A DNA stretch of 64,000 bases from Pyrenochaeta sp. MPI-SDFR-AT-0127 (GCA_020747015.1 JAGTJM010000003.1:1198522-1262521), one strand, 5' to 3'; counted from the stretch's first letter, positions 47,966-59,982 are shown. The notes: generated from the letters alone by a model not told the origin. Program-made: numbers and translations.

Positions 47966-48360
47966 ATCCTAACAGCTTATCCAGGAGGTATATCTAGGCC
48001 CTTTGGTATATCTAGGCCCTTTGGTATATCTAGGCCCTTTTTTTCTAACTACCTTTTCTCGCCTACTTTTCTTTTCTAGCTTCTTTTTTATTTTTTTTTT
48101 ATTTTTTCTTAATTAGGTTTAGCGCTAAAAAGGTATATCTAGACCCTTTTTTTAAAACTAAAGAAATAGAGAGAAACTAGAAAAAGAATAGAAATAGAAA
48201 ACTATTTCTTTTTCTTAATTAGGTTTAGTACTAAAAAAGGTATATCTAGACTCTTCTTTTAAAAGTAAAGAAATAGATAGAAACTAGGAAAATAATAGAA
48301 ATAGAAAACTATTTTTTTTCTTAATTAGGGTTAGCGCTAAAAAAGATATATCTAGATCTA
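47966..48360. repeat. Repeat block with 18-bp and 106-bp tandem units
   Basis: Begins CCTAACAGCTTATCCAGGAG, then three perfect copies of an 18-bp unit (GGTATATCTAGGCCCTTT) at 47987-48040. It continues with a 106-bp unit starting CTTAATTAGGTTTAGCGCTA at 48108, 48214 and 48320, each diverged by transitions and small indels. The same order of motifs recurs at 60036-60182, so this is a dispersed repeat family and not simple local slippage. Confidence 0.75.
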
Positions 48361-48399
48361 TTTTTTAAAAAGTAAATAAATAGATAGAAAAGAAAAATC

Positions 48400-48438
<39 letters not shown>

Positions 48439-48880
48439 ATATTTTTTAATAATTTTAACTTCTTTCTCTACTACTATTTTTTCTTATAGTAAAAATATAA
48501 ATATAATTTTTATTTTATACTTCTTCTAATACTTTATTAGTATCTAGCTTAGTAAATTCTTCTTTATCTTCTAATTTTTCTAATAAATTAAGAGTTTCTT
48601 TATTAAAAAAACTAGGAATACTATAATTAAATTAGTACTCTATTTTTTAATTAGGAATAAAACTTACTTAATATTTTCTTCTAAAATTATACTAATTCTA
48701 TCTCTAGCTATAGTTTCTAGTTCTTCTTTATTATAGATAATAGTAATTTTATCTATTACTTTAGTATTATAATAACTAAAGTAGAATTCTTCCTTTTTAA
48801 AAGGATTTACTATAATTAGAATAAATCTTTTATAGCCTAATTCTAGACCTATAAAAAAGTAGTTTTATTAGTACTAGTTT
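48361..48880. repeat. (TA)n tract and AT-rich relic left of the Copia element
   Basis: A pure TA dinucleotide run of about 30 bases lies at 48403-48434. The rest, to 48880, is over 75% A+T by eye. A minus-strand frame at 48.65-48.85 kb is open for some 60 codons (GLELGYKRFILIIVNPFKKE), which may be a fragment of an older mobile-element protein cut by the Copia insertion; it was not identified. Confidence 0.5.
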
Positions 48881-49056
48881 TGTTAGAATTTAATGAATGT
48901 TTTGGTTAGAAAAATTGGATTTTTTTTTATTTTGGATTCATTGTGTTCTGTCTACTACTTTCTTCTATAGCTCCTCTGCTTCTAGAGGTTCCGTAGATCG
49001 CACTAGTTATCGATCCTACTATTTATCGCTCTTTCCTTGTATTTAATAATCTGACA
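48881..49056 (-). repeat. 3' LTR of the Copia element (176 bp)
   Basis: On the minus strand runs TGTCAGATTATTAAATACAA to TTCTAACA, with TG..CA ends. It matches the other LTR except for ten transitions and one base in a T-run; no transversion is seen. Confidence 0.88.
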
Positions 49057-49068
49057 CACCCCCTCAGC
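49057..49068 (-). other. Polypurine tract
   Basis: The minus-strand sequence CTGAGGGGGTG lies directly against the 3' LTR, where plus-strand DNA synthesis is primed in LTR retroelements. Confidence 0.65.
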
Positions 49069-52000
49069 TTAGAGTAATCTTCTAAGCTAACGCAAACCTA
49101 TATCTTATACGATTATCAGATCCTCTATTTAAGTCTGTATATCTTCGAGTTTTAACTCTTTTACTAAGGCTAGTTTCTTATTTACCAGTCCTAATTAATT
49201 AAGAAAGTTCTCCTATTTATTTGAGGGCAGCGCTTTAGTAAGTCTATCTACTAGCATTTGCGATAACTCTACGTATTTAACTTAAATTCGTCTAAGCAAT
49301 ACTTCTTATCGTAGCCAGTGGTTGTAGATGTCTATATATCGAAGTTTAGTTTAAAGTTTTACAATCTCTTCTGTAATAAGTCGAATTATCTATATATTAT
49401 CGCATTAAATTATAATAGTCGACTCTGGTAATAATATCTAGAGCTCCTTAAGAAGTCGCGAGGTAAAGATAGCCTCCTTTACTACTTAGGAGAGTATAAG
49501 TAGTTCTGCTTTAGTCGTTAACGTAGTAACTGTATCCTATTTACTTACTCTCTAAGTAATAAGACTACCGAATAGCTTAATTATATAACCTTGCGAACTC
49601 TTTCTATTAACTGTATTATTAGCAAATAATGCGTCGCTGGCTACTTTAAGCTTATCGCCTCCTCCTAATTAGAGTACTCTTAATTTTATTACTATAAGGT
49701 AGAGCAGGACTCTATTAGTAGCCTCCTAATACTCTGTGCTAGGGTTAATAAGAAAGCGTGTAAGGCGCGATATTACGAAGGCGATATCTAGCTATATTAT
49801 AACGGCGGTAAATAGTAAGGAACTAATCTTACACTAATATTTATTAACTTCTGAAGGTAATGCTAATCCCTCGCGTGGCTAGAGTTTAACGCTTACCATT
49901 AGGGTATTATATTGGATATCTTTCCTATCTGCAAGTCTGCTAATTTTATTAGCATAGGCGAATTAGGAGAGTTGAATAAATCGTTATTCTCAGTCTCTAA
50001 TAACTTTAACGCTAAGGAACTATTGCAGGTCTTCTCTACCTATAAAGGTATATCTTTCTTGAAGAGCCTTAATAGCTTATTAAGCTTCTACCTCCTTCTT
50101 CTAGTAATAGGCTAAGATAATATTATTAACGTAAAAGAAGATAATAATGCTATCCTTAATCATATAGCAGGCCTTATACAGCACTTGTTTAAAACCTAGT
50201 TTAGTAAGAGTTAAGACGAATTCTTTCTACTATAGGAGCGGTGAAATTCGAAGACCGTAAAGTGCTTTTTTAAGCTTAAGGATTGTTCCGAGCTTCTAGT
50301 ATCCTCGTGGCATTCTTATATAGATTTCTCTATCTAGTGTTATATACACGAATGCGTTCGTAACGTCATACTATTTAAGTTTAAGGTTAAACTTAGCAGC
50401 GATTACTATAAGCATTTGAAAAGACCTACTAGCTAACGTAGCTGCGTATATATCTTATAACGTAATGTTTCGTTACTAATCGCCACGAACGACAAGTCGT
50501 GCTTTGCATTTAATAAGGCGATAGTGTTTATCCAATTTATAGGTATACACCTATATATAGTCTAATATTTAGTAGCCTTTCCATTTAATAGGAGTAATTA
50601 ACACTTTAGCCCAGGACTTTATTTATTTATACCTCCTTAGGTATTCTTATTCTACTTCCTTAAACATTTTATACAGAGGATAATCTTTAAGCTTTAAGTA
50701 AGTCGTCGGTAGAGGTAGTAATTAGTTTCAGTGTAGCTTCACCCCCTTTACTAGTATTCTCTTTAGCTATACCTTATTAATAGGCTTACCTTCGTATTCC
50801 CCTACGTGCCCTGCTTAAGTGCCGGCTATAAATACTACTACCTATAGTTCTATTTTCACGAGCCCTATATCGTCGTGCTATTAGCTTTAAGTTCGTCGGT
50901 CTACGCCTAGCTAAGGAGAGCTATAGGTAGCGGAGTGTCTGGCGGCGTTAGGTATAAGTCTATTACCTTTCTACTTTAGTAATCTCTTAGCTTTTAACCT
51001 TATAGGCTTAAGCTCTCTCCTATTATTATATCGTCTTCGTAGAAAACCTAGTCTTAGGCTATCCCTATCGCGGTAGTATAGGTAGTTTAATTATTTTCAC
51101 CTACGTTTAATCTCCTATAGGGTATTATATATAAGGTTATCTATAAGGTCTTCTATTTTACCGCTAAATACTACGCTTTCGTTAAGACTACGTCTCTTAT
51201 ACTAATAACTTTAGCTAGTAATAGGATCTAAACCGGTAGATTTTATAGATTAATAGCTAATAAGATAGCTAATCAGGCTTTTGGATTTAAGCGTTATAGT
51301 CGCGACTTTCCTTCAGTAGGTATCGTCGGTTATTATAAATGCCTTATAGCTATATGCTTTAAGATAGCTTAGTTTAGTTTCCGTAGTCTAGTGACGATAC
51401 TATTTATAGTAGTAACCCTTGTGAAGAATACCTCGTATAGGCTTTTCTAGCGGTTTAAGTAGTTCAGCATTCTATTATATAGGTATACTGCCGCTCTTAT
51501 AATTTCTGCTATAGTTCTAGGGAAGATTAGTATCTAGCTGTATGTACGTGCCTTTTCTTTTATCACACCCCCTAAGCGTTCTCCTCCGCTATTCTATAAT
51601 TAGGTATTAGGAGTAGAAGGCTCGACCTTTATGCCTTTAGACGTGCACTATCTCTTAACTTCTAGCTTAATAGTCACTATCTTATTATCCGCCTTAATTA
51701 CTTTTACAGAAATATTAAACTGCGTATATAGGAAGTAAGTGAAGTTATCTAGTAATCGAATAATAGATCGTGCTGGTCTATTATCGGCGAAGTAGAAATC
51801 CTAGTTATATGCCGAGAATTGGTTAGTAATAAGTATTTGGCTCTTTTCCTTTGAGTAGCTTCTAACTTCGTAGTCGTGAAAGTCGATTGCGATTCATTCT
51901 CCTAGTCCTTCTTCGCTTAGTCGAGGTTCTCTGCGGATCCTGCGCTTTAATTTAGCTCTCCTATATGCGTCGCACTTGACTGTAGTAACGCCTTTAATGC

Positions 52001-53915
52001 GCACCCTCTAGATTATTAGATAAGGTGTTTAATCGCTGCGGGCCCTGGATGCCTAGGCGCTTATGCTATAGTATTGCACTTGCTCTTTGTGGTGCCCGCT
52101 TAGTTCGAGAGTTAAATCGGGTGTAAAAGGTACTATCGTTTGTATCTAATTGCTCGAGTACCTATTAGTCGTGTGCTTCCGTTAGGTATGCGATAATTAA
52201 GTTATCCTATCTCTTTAACATTGTAGGTTATTCTTATTATCCTACTAAATTCCTTGCCGTCTAAGTAGTCTAAATAAGACAAGGTTATATAGAATCTCTG
52301 GGTAGAAGGCAACGTTCTCTAATTAGAGTATCTCTATACTATATAGTAACTTAACTTTAATATATACGGTGCTATACCCTTTAATCTATATTTACGCGTC
52401 GCCTGCCTACACGCGGTTACTAGGGATAGGTAGATAGAGGTAAGTTAGGCGTCGCGCTATGTTGCAGATATGTATCGTCGCACCCGAATCGAGGATGAAT
52501 ACATTCTTTAGCAGATACGATTAGTTCTTAATTAAGAACTCTAACGCGGTATACGCGGCTTCGATTATTAATATAACTCTTCCTTCTAGTTAATCTTTTA
52601 TAACTTCGGGGGTTAGTGTATACGAATTCTTAATTAGCGGCGTCTTAGATTGTTGGCGCTTTAAGTCTAATAATTTAATTAGCTCTAGGTTATACTTTCT
52701 TTTATACTTAATAAGTTTAGCTATCCTTAAATCTAGTATAAACTACGCAGGTGCCTTATCTTCGTTCAGATAGAAATAATCGAAAAGATTGTAGCGCTGT
52801 TTATAAGCATAGTATGTTATGCCTTTAACTGCCGCCGTATCCTCTAGAGAGGAATGCTTAGATCTAGTGCTACTTTACCTAAATTTACGTTTTCCCTGTG
52901 TTCTACCACAGTTCTTGCCCCGTAAGGCTGATAATACTTCTTTAGCTACACTGGAGGCGTCCCTCTATACGCTCTAGTTAGATTTACTGCTAGCAGGGTA
53001 TACAGCATCTCTAGCAGCGAAAGCGCTCTTCTACTTACCCTTTTATAGGTAGGAGCGGCTTATATATTCCCAGAAGAGTTTTATCATTTCTTTTCTATTA
53101 TAGTCTGGGTCACCTCTAGCCACCTGGCTAGAGAAGGCAGTCACCTATATTAGTGCTACCTTTTCTACTACTAACAAGAAATCTTCTATAATATCGTCAT
53201 TATGTTGTACCTCCGCGACTCCTTCGGTCTCAGCGTTAGTTACTACTCGATCGTATTTGGCAAGCTAGATATCCCAGTTTACTAGGGTCCTTATTAGCTT
53301 TAATACATTATAATATCTTATTCATACTCGTTAGCGTTCTTCGAGTAGGTTAATTCCTACTGTCCTTTAGATATTAATAATCTATTAGCGAATCGTAGTA
53401 CTAGGGAGGTAGTAGTTGCGCTAAATATGCGCTAATATAGTACTCTAAATATGTGTTGCAAGTAACCAATAGTTAGCCCGTTCTCTATTGTATTTCTTCT
53501 CGTCAATCTTATAGGCTTCGAGTTGTACCTTATAGTTATCTCGATCGGCCTTATATATTTCCTGGCTTTTAGGTGATAAGTCTAATAGTTTCGTTAGTAT
53601 AGCTGGAGTTGCATTAGTTCGGGACGGGTTTAATCTTAATATCTAGCTTAATAATCTAACCCGGTTACCTTAAGAGTTTAACGGCGCGTTAGGTGCCAGT
53701 CGTTAGATTATAGCTAGTACGTAGTTAGCTAATCGTGGTAGGACTGGAGGGATTAGTTCTAGTAAAGGTTCTCTAGTTCTATTAGGGTCTGCGATTACCT
53801 ATACGTCGTAGAACTCTACTTTTACTTTAAGTTATAGTAACTATGGCGTGTAGTTCGTGTAGTTGGTGAGGATTATTGTAGCGTCGCGTACGCCAGTAAT
53901 ATTTACGTGAGACAT
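49069..53915 (-). pseudogene. Copia gag-pol remnant
   Basis: The polyprotein starts at 53915 with MSHVNITGVRDATIILTNYT; the next codons show TAG and TAA where Trp and Gln fit. The reverse-transcriptase active site at 50122-50133 reads YVNN within IIIFFYVNNIILA; the family motif is YVDD, so both catalytic Asp codons have become Asn by G-to-A. An RNase H fragment on the minus strand near 49.37-49.55 kb shows TKAELL and a CDN-like triplet followed by TAG. Nothing over about 70 codons remains open. Non-functional. Confidence 0.82.
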
Positions 53916-53952
53916 AGTCCTCGCTCGCTATAGGGTTAGTGAGACTCTTAAT

Positions 53953-54129
53953 TATTAGAATTTAATGAATGTTTTAGTCAGAAAAATTGGATTTTTTTTT
54001 TATTTTGGATTTATTGTGTTCTATCTACTACTTTCTTCTATAGCTCCTCTGCTTCCGGAGGTTCCGTAGATCGCACTAGTTATCGGTCCTACTATTTATC
54101 GCTCTTTCCTTGTATTTGACAATCTGACA
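53953..54129 (-). repeat. 5' LTR of the Copia element (177 bp)
   Basis: On the minus strand begins TGTCAGATTGTCAAATACAA and ends TTCTAATA, where the terminal CA has become TA by a transition. The primer-binding region follows between the LTR and the gag start codon; its tRNA was not identified. Confidence 0.88.
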
Positions 54130-55631
54130 CTATAAATATTACGCATATAGTATAATAGATAGAGAACTAGCTAATAGTAGCGTTCTATAGGAAAAAGCTT
54201 CTCTAGTATAAGGAGTATAGATTAGTACGATAGTAGTTTTTAGAATTAAAAGAATCTGTATAGTAAATAGTAATATAGATATTTAGATCTAGTCCGTAAA
54301 ATTATCTACCTACTAAAGTAGTGCTTTGTAGTCTTTATAAATACTTAAAATATACTCCGTATAATTAGTACCACTAATAATATTACTAGAATAGTTCACG
54401 ATGTGATTAAAAGCCTAGATAATGCTTTATTAACTATTTTTATATAAATAGTAGGTGTAGGCTTTAGACGGAGTAGGTCTTAAAGTGCTGCAGAAGCTAG
54501 GATTAAATAGATATCTATAAATATAATTTTCTCGGCAAGATTAAAGTTGGATACAATTATAAGTATATGTACAGATAATTGTATTATTTAAAATAGTGTA
54601 CAGGAGTGACAGGATTAAGACTCGACACTCTCTTTAAGTAGTGACTACCACAGGGCAGGAAACCAGGTATTTTACCACCCCATTTTAAACTACTTTGGAA
54701 TACTCACCCTCATGTGATACCCTTTGCCATCAATGTTTGGTCTGTCTCGGCCGCAAAACGTCTCTAACTGTCAAGGAGTATGCTAGTGTGATGAGAACTA
54801 CCGAAAAGCCGATTCGCACGAGCTGGCCCTATCAAGGTATAAGAGGCTCCCGATTCCTTTCTATAAGTTCTCTGTACCTTATAGTCGACACTGGAACACT
54901 AGGAATCTCTGGACGATGGGATAATGGGCATACGAATGCCCGCCTTGCAAGTCAGCAGGGTTATCTCAAAGTTCTGAACTCCCTATGCAGATATTCAGAA
55001 ACACAAGCTAATTTAACGATGCCCAAAAGAGTGTTGTGGGCTGGATATCATTCGGATCCTGAGTTTTTTCGGCGAATGCGAGACGAAAATGGTAAATGGA
55101 ATCAGCTACTTGAATATGTGGCTTAACAAGACCAGACTTGTAATTAGTGGGTTAACAGACGAGTTTCCTAAAACACAGAAAGATCGCCAGACTCAGAAAT
55201 ATCTCAAAAGAAGACGGAGATTAGACAGAGACAAGGATGAGGGACTTGACGACGAAAACAAGGCTGTTGCCCTTTAATTAATTCCCCATCTCCTTGTGAT
55301 CCAGCTCGACACAGACACGGTAGTAAGACCCCATAAGCCCTTTACACTGTTAATCTTAGATATGGGATACATTCGTTCTGGAACGGTCCCAGAAGCTGCC
55401 TATCATAGATTCCGATCCGTGATGCATTAGTGGCCCATCTTGACTTGGGGTTTGGCCACTTCGTATGGGTAGTTTTGCTTACCAAAGTAGCCAACTGATA
55501 CCGTTGCGATTAATTCTCTACGATTATTAGGTTACAGGAAGTTCTTACATATTAAGGTTTGAGCACACGATTGAAAGGCTACAACTGTTTCAACCAAGAA
55601 AACAATGACGCTCCCCAGCATCAACCTCTAT
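54130..55631. other. AT-rich relic, then unassigned sequence
   Basis: 54130-54640 continues the AT-rich repeat interrupted by the Copia element. From 54.7 to 55.3 kb composition returns to normal and a 143-codon plus-strand ORF (54695-55126) is open. It overlaps in another frame with a lysine/arginine-rich stretch ending 55277. Neither has a recognisable domain, so no gene is called. Confidence 0.4.
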
Positions 55632-56640
55632 TCAAGGCATGTACTTGGGCGGCGGCCCATCAACATACGCATCCCTCTCCTCATCCACTCTCCCGATCCC
55701 ATATATATTCATACTCTCACTACTAATACTACCACTACCATGCAACTCCGGCCCCGCATGCGAAAGCACCTTATCCTGCTCTATCTCTATCTGCCCAGCT
55801 CTATTCCGCTCTTCCTCATTAATTCTGAACTTCTTTTTTATCCCTCTATAGCACCAATAGGGACTATAATAGCAGACTACTACTAGCAAAATAATAGCAA
55901 AACATAATCCGATAGTGATGCCTATAAGAGCGCCAGCTAGTTTAGGCTAGGAACCTACCCTATCACTATTATTAGAATTATAATTACTACTTGTCTATAT
56001 AGGATACAGTACTCCTATACCGCTAACTAATTAGGTTTAACTTACTAGCTGTATTTAACTCCTAGATAAAGATAGTATAACTATATCTATAAGAATAATA
56101 GTTAGGCCTTAGTAAACTCTTAGATTATTATTTATCCTTTATTTAAGTATATATATAATTAAACTCCTTTTATTATCTTTACTAGCTATACTCACAGCCC
56201 TTATATCGTACAGCCCTTGCGTAAAGATATACAACGTGTTCCCTACGTTTTTAGTTATACTAAGGCCGTCTATAATAGTTTTATAATTAACAGCCAATTT
56301 AGAGTCTAGGTTATAATAGGTAGTAGGCTAATAAAATACTATAGTCTGCGAATACGAAAGGCACAATCGCGTGCCGTTAGGTGGCCAGCAGAAGGGTGTT
56401 GTGGCTTTAAGTTGATAAAGGGAAACATCGTCGGTGTTTAGGATAAGGGAGACGGTGGGGTGACAGTTCGCTGAGTGTGTAAGCTTTAGGAGAACTAATA
56501 TCTGGACTGTGTACTGAACCTACCCATCGTGGCTCCACTACGTTAGCGGTTATCAACTCAGTCTCTAGGTAAGAAGACGAGGACTTGTGTATTCTTTCGT
56601 CAATTTCAAATGAGTCCTCCCAGAGTCGCAGGGTCGCACA
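55632..56640 (-). pseudogene. Single-pass membrane protein gene, RIP-damaged
   Basis: The last 85 codons (minus, ending at 55632) are intact-looking: a transmembrane helix with upstream LAGALIGITIGLCFAIILLV, a basic stop-transfer (RGIKKKFRINEEER) and a cytoplasmic tail ending DAYVDGPPPKYMP. This resembles the ends of fungal Kelch-repeat or wall-sensor type membrane proteins. Upstream, fragments such as PFCWPPNGTRLCLSYSQTIV and NVGNTLYIFTQGLYDIRAV can be read, broken by TAG/TAA at transition sites. A gene caught at the edge of the RIP-affected island; the family is not certain. Confidence 0.5.
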
Positions 56641-56876
56641 AGCAGGCGTGCCTTAAATGACTGTGAGTCCCACCCCTGCGAGCAACGTTAAGCTACAATT
56701 GGCCTTCTGGGCAGTGAGGCCGACAATCAGGTGTGCTGGAAAGCTGGTTTACACCACCGAAATGCAGCCGATAAACGAGTATACGTACGTAATGCGCGAT
56801 TACATACTCGCTTATAACGGGAACCGAGTACAGAAAGCTTGTAAGTAGAGTCGCTTAACTGGGAAGAGGGGTAGTA

Positions 56877-57191
56877 TTAGAGCAACCAGCCAATCGATAA
56901 CGAGTTTGGCTGCGGCGTCTGTACGCCATTGCCTGCACTCGTTGTTGGTGTCGAATTGGATCCTCCTTCAAGTACGCCAACGCGGACGTTAACTTCAGGC
57001 CACACGCCCGTGCAATCGTCCTTAACCGTAGGATTCCATTTAAAAAAATCAGCATGCGTGATATTTTGATAGCTGATAACCTGACTGCATACTACGCCTT
57101 TGGCGATCCGGTGAAACTTATTGCAGTTGGCAACCATCCTAGTATATAGGTAGTAATCTAAGATACTATTGTGTAGGAGTAGAAGGATCAT
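56877..57191 (-). pseudogene. LysM-domain protein fragment
   Basis: Minus-strand frame with MVANCNKFHRIAKGVVCSQV, then ITHADFFKWNPTVKDDCTGV, matching the fungal LysM pattern (NCNxFHxVxxGDxC ... ITxxxFxxWNPxVxxxCxxLW). A proline/threonine linker (TPTTSAGNGVQTPQP) follows, of the type that separates LysM domains. Key positions have drifted (GDTC is GVVC, and the YVCV end reads VRVGV). No signal peptide exon is attached. Fungal LysM proteins bind chitin and some mask it from plant immunity; this copy is a decayed piece of one. Confidence 0.62.
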
Positions 57192-57781
57192 AGCCGGCTG
57201 CTCCCTTCAGGTAGGTGCTAGTGTAGCCAAATAACAATAAGAAGACCTCGAAAGTCAGGATTTGCAAGATAGCTGATTTCTGATTCTCTATTTCTAAAGT
57301 GTCGTGTTTTCTATTCTCCCTCTCCCCTTTCTTCCTCTGTTACCCTTCTCCTTATTATGCAAGGAGTTAGTGCTCTACTAGGCTAAGCCACTATACTATA
57401 TTTCGGTCCGAGCCCCTTTGGCCCAGGTAGTATCTAAGATCACTACCTGTGCACCGGCACACTATATCCCTTCTACTATTCTATCTTATAAGCGCTTACT
57501 ATCCGCGTTATAGGTTTATAATAGAAAGTCGTATCGTTAACGTAGACTATTAAGGGTTATACCCGCCTTGCGGGCTAAGCGTAGGGTATAGAGGGCATAG
57601 ACTGTTAAACTAGTCTGAATTCGATAAAGATAGTTAGGGGAATAGGGGGGTTTATTCTGTGGGAGCTGCTAACGCAAGGGCCAATTAAACGAACTAGCCT
57701 TTATTCCTCGTGGCATACACCTGTAGTAAGATGTGCTACTAGCATGCAAGAAGAGCCAAAACAAAGTCATGAATCGATAGC
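57192..57781. other. RIP-like AT-rich stretch, no gene
   Basis: A pyrimidine-rich run (57.30-57.36 kb) followed by sequence with many TAG/TAA and short GC-rich inverted motifs such as TACCCGCCTTGCGGGCTAAG. It may be part of an old repeat; unclassified. Confidence 0.35.
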
Positions 57782-58003
57782 TCATAGGGCAATCAGTTTC
57801 TGGGTCCTAATTTCAGGCATGGCTATGTCGGTCATCGTTTTAAGCCTCTGCACCAAATCTGCGGCCGTAATGCGCGTCTCCGGGTTCTGGTCCAGCATGT
57901 CTCTCAACACAGCCCGAGTGCGGAAGACTAGGCTTCTGAAATCATGGAGTGTTGCTGATTGCCGCCATCCGATCGTCGAACTATACAAAAACACCAACAA
58001 CAC
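57782..58003 (-). pseudogene. Protein kinase C-terminal scrap
   Basis: The minus strand reads RTRAVLRDMLDQNPETRITA followed by ADLVQRLKTM, the conserved end of a Ser/Thr protein kinase domain (subdomain XI, with the Arg of the DPxxRxTA pattern). No catalytic loop or DFG motif lies upstream, so only the last part of the domain survives. Confidence 0.5.
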
Positions 58004-58879
58004 CTGACTCTGATTTGACTCTGATTCGTGCTGACTTGGCCTGCTTTGATTTGAATAGTTCAGGAATCAAAATGTATGCATGGACCCGAGTACACAGTCG
58101 TACGGTGCGCCTGCGTCACCCTTAATATTTGCGCAAGATTTACCAAAGAAATCACCCGCAGCCAATAAGATGTTTTGGTAACCGGTGCTTATTGAATGAT
58201 CTCGTATAGAGAAAAAGTTTTGATTGGCTTGGAGTTGTTGGATTATGCTCAAGGGGCCAATACGAGAACACCAAGATCCCGACGACTCCGTCTTGGCGAT
58301 CGGGCTATGCGGGCTATGCAGTTTTCAATGTTGACATCCTACGTATGTCTCAGCTTGGGTGCGTTCATCGCGCGAATGCGAATTAATGCCTTCTGACCAG
58401 TCGTTATTGGAGTAGTCTGAAGGTGGCTAGGGTAGGAACAGCCTTGCACCCAACTCGAAAGCACCGCCACCAACTGGTGATCGCCTCCAAGGAACCTGTA
58501 TGGAGTCAGGAACAGCACGACGGGTAGCTAACCGTATTAAAGAGTTGTATGTATAAGCCACCTCTCCTCGTATGCTTCCTTCAGACCCAGAATAATGACA
58601 AAAATAGATCCGTTCGGGTGGATTTGGGGGTCGATAGTCCTTGGTACGTTTCATGAAGATGCCCGTGGGACTATTCTAGGCTTGATGATCAGCCTCGGTA
58701 GTACTGTCCCTGGAATAGGTCATCTCCAGTGGCTCAGGCCATCATCAAGAAGTCTCAAGTAGAGAACAAAAGGGTGTATAAGTGCGGCGTTGCTCGACCC
58801 AGTGGTAACCACTACCATCACAAAGCATCAATATCTTTCCAGACCTTCCTCAGCCTACTTACACGCCTGACTATCAATC
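58004..58879. other. Intergenic, promoter of secreted protein
   Basis: No supported ORF. The 3' part is the presumed promoter and leader of the secreted-protein gene. Confidence 0.4.
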
Positions 58880-59982
58880 ATGAAGAGCTTCAACCCCGCC
58901 GTCATATCGACTACTGTGGCTCTACTCTGCAGCCAAGTAAATGCCAGCCCAGCTATGCCCGCAACATCCCTCAGAAATCGTCAAGCAGCCCAAATAACAA
59001 CAGCGGTCATCCAAGTTTTCCAACAGATTTTCAAGGGAAGCAAGCTTGCTTATCCGGAGGCATCCTTAGCATGGCATGCCATCTCTTGTGGTCCGCGTCG
59101 TCGTGGAAATACTGACATGAGCCAGGGATTTTGCATCGAACCCGAATATGTGTCAGATCTACATGGAGACCAAAAACGGCGCGAATTGCTGGGCCGAAGT
59201 CGCTTGCAACGACGGTATAGCCTCTACCTCGAGAAGAAGGCTGATTGTGGAGCTAACGGGGCTTAGGCGTAAAAGAATACAATGTTGGAAAAGCAGGATG
59301 GAACGTGTGTTATATTGGAGGGCGCCAGTTCTTCAACGACCCACGCATTGGTGACTTCAGCATCACCTTTACCAACAAAGACAAGGAGGGCGAGGGTCTC
59401 ACCGGGCCATTACTACAGCTTGCAGACATCGGCAACTGGATGGACATACCAGTCACGGCTCTTGCCTCAGAAAGAGAAAAGTTCAGGCACTGCAAGGCGC
59501 ACAACGGTGTGGACTGCGAAAAAGGTTCCTACATCTGCACTTATGACTACAGCAGCAACGCCGGGCCGTTCGAGGGCCGTACCAGGAAGTGGTTTTGCGG
59601 TGTGCCTAAGCGCGGGCAGAACTTCCAGGGCCTCGATTCTAATGTGCCGACGCCTAAGGGCTATGCGCCTGGGGCATGTGGTATCCATATCACACAGTAT
59701 CAGAAGCCAGACCCATCCAAGGACCAGTACTCTCTGGCGGCAAGAATCATGGATGCAAATCAAAATGAGATTGGCAATTCGGGTGGTAAGCAGGTGGGCC
59801 CAGTGCTTGTGCTTACCACGCCGCTCCCAAATACCTTCACAATCACTGCTAAGGCAGTTGATACAGACTCGCTGCGCCTTGGGTATGATGGAGTTGAGTG
59901 GGATGCGGTTGCTCCGGCTTGTAGTGTTGGAGCGTATGACAGTGGGAAGAGGGAGATAGATTGCGGGTTTACGTGTAACTAG
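58880..59982 (+). CDS. Cysteine-containing secreted protein, effector candidate
   Basis: Signal peptide MKSFNPAVISTTVALLCSQV followed by NASPA, then a mature protein with several Cys. Exon 3 (59267-59982) encodes most of it: GKAGWNVCYIGGRQFFNDPR, EKFRHCKAHNGVDCEKGSYI, RKWFCGVPKRG, GYAPGACGIHITQYQKP, ending IDCGFTCN. Intron 59215-59266 (GTATAG..GCTTAG with a CTAAC branch) joins ANCWAEVACNDG to it. Between the first segment and DFASNPNMCQIYMETKNGAN the frame changes near 59088-59126. Either a very small intron (59088-59121, 34 nt) or a one-base insertion before the AGGGAT at 59124 explains it. The total would be about 325 aa. No known domain is recognised. It lies next to repeats and a LysM relic. 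Confidence 0.66.

Larger units (their letters stand above)
48881..54129 (-). mobile_element. Ty1/Copia LTR retrotransposon, RIP-degraded
   Basis: A 5249-bp element with two LTRs and polyprotein on the minus strand: gag start at 53915, reverse transcriptase near 50.1 kb and RNase H towards 49.4 kb. Integrase before RT defines Copia order; I infer that order from RT/RNase H position, since integrase itself was not read with certainty. A purine-rich PPT (CTGAGGGGGTG on the minus strand) adjoins the left LTR. No 5-bp target duplication is recognisable (AGTTT left, CTATA right). Coding frames are full of TAG/TAA at former Trp/Gln codons. It interrupts an older AT-rich repeat. Confidence 0.88.

Noticed and set aside
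47966..48360. CRISPR-like array
   Set aside because: The units are adjacent tandem repeats without unique spacers in a eukaryotic genome.
48876..54134. 5-bp target duplication of the Copia element
   Set aside because: Flanks read AGTTT and CTATA; not similar enough to call even allowing for transitions.
54695..55277. Possible two-part gene next to the Copia element
   Set aside because: Open frames of 143 and 62 codons but no domain, signal peptide or convincing splice pair; left as unassigned.
59282..59959. 225-codon plus-strand ORF
   Set aside because: Out-of-frame shadow of the secreted protein's third exon, which has the conserved cysteines and correct stop.
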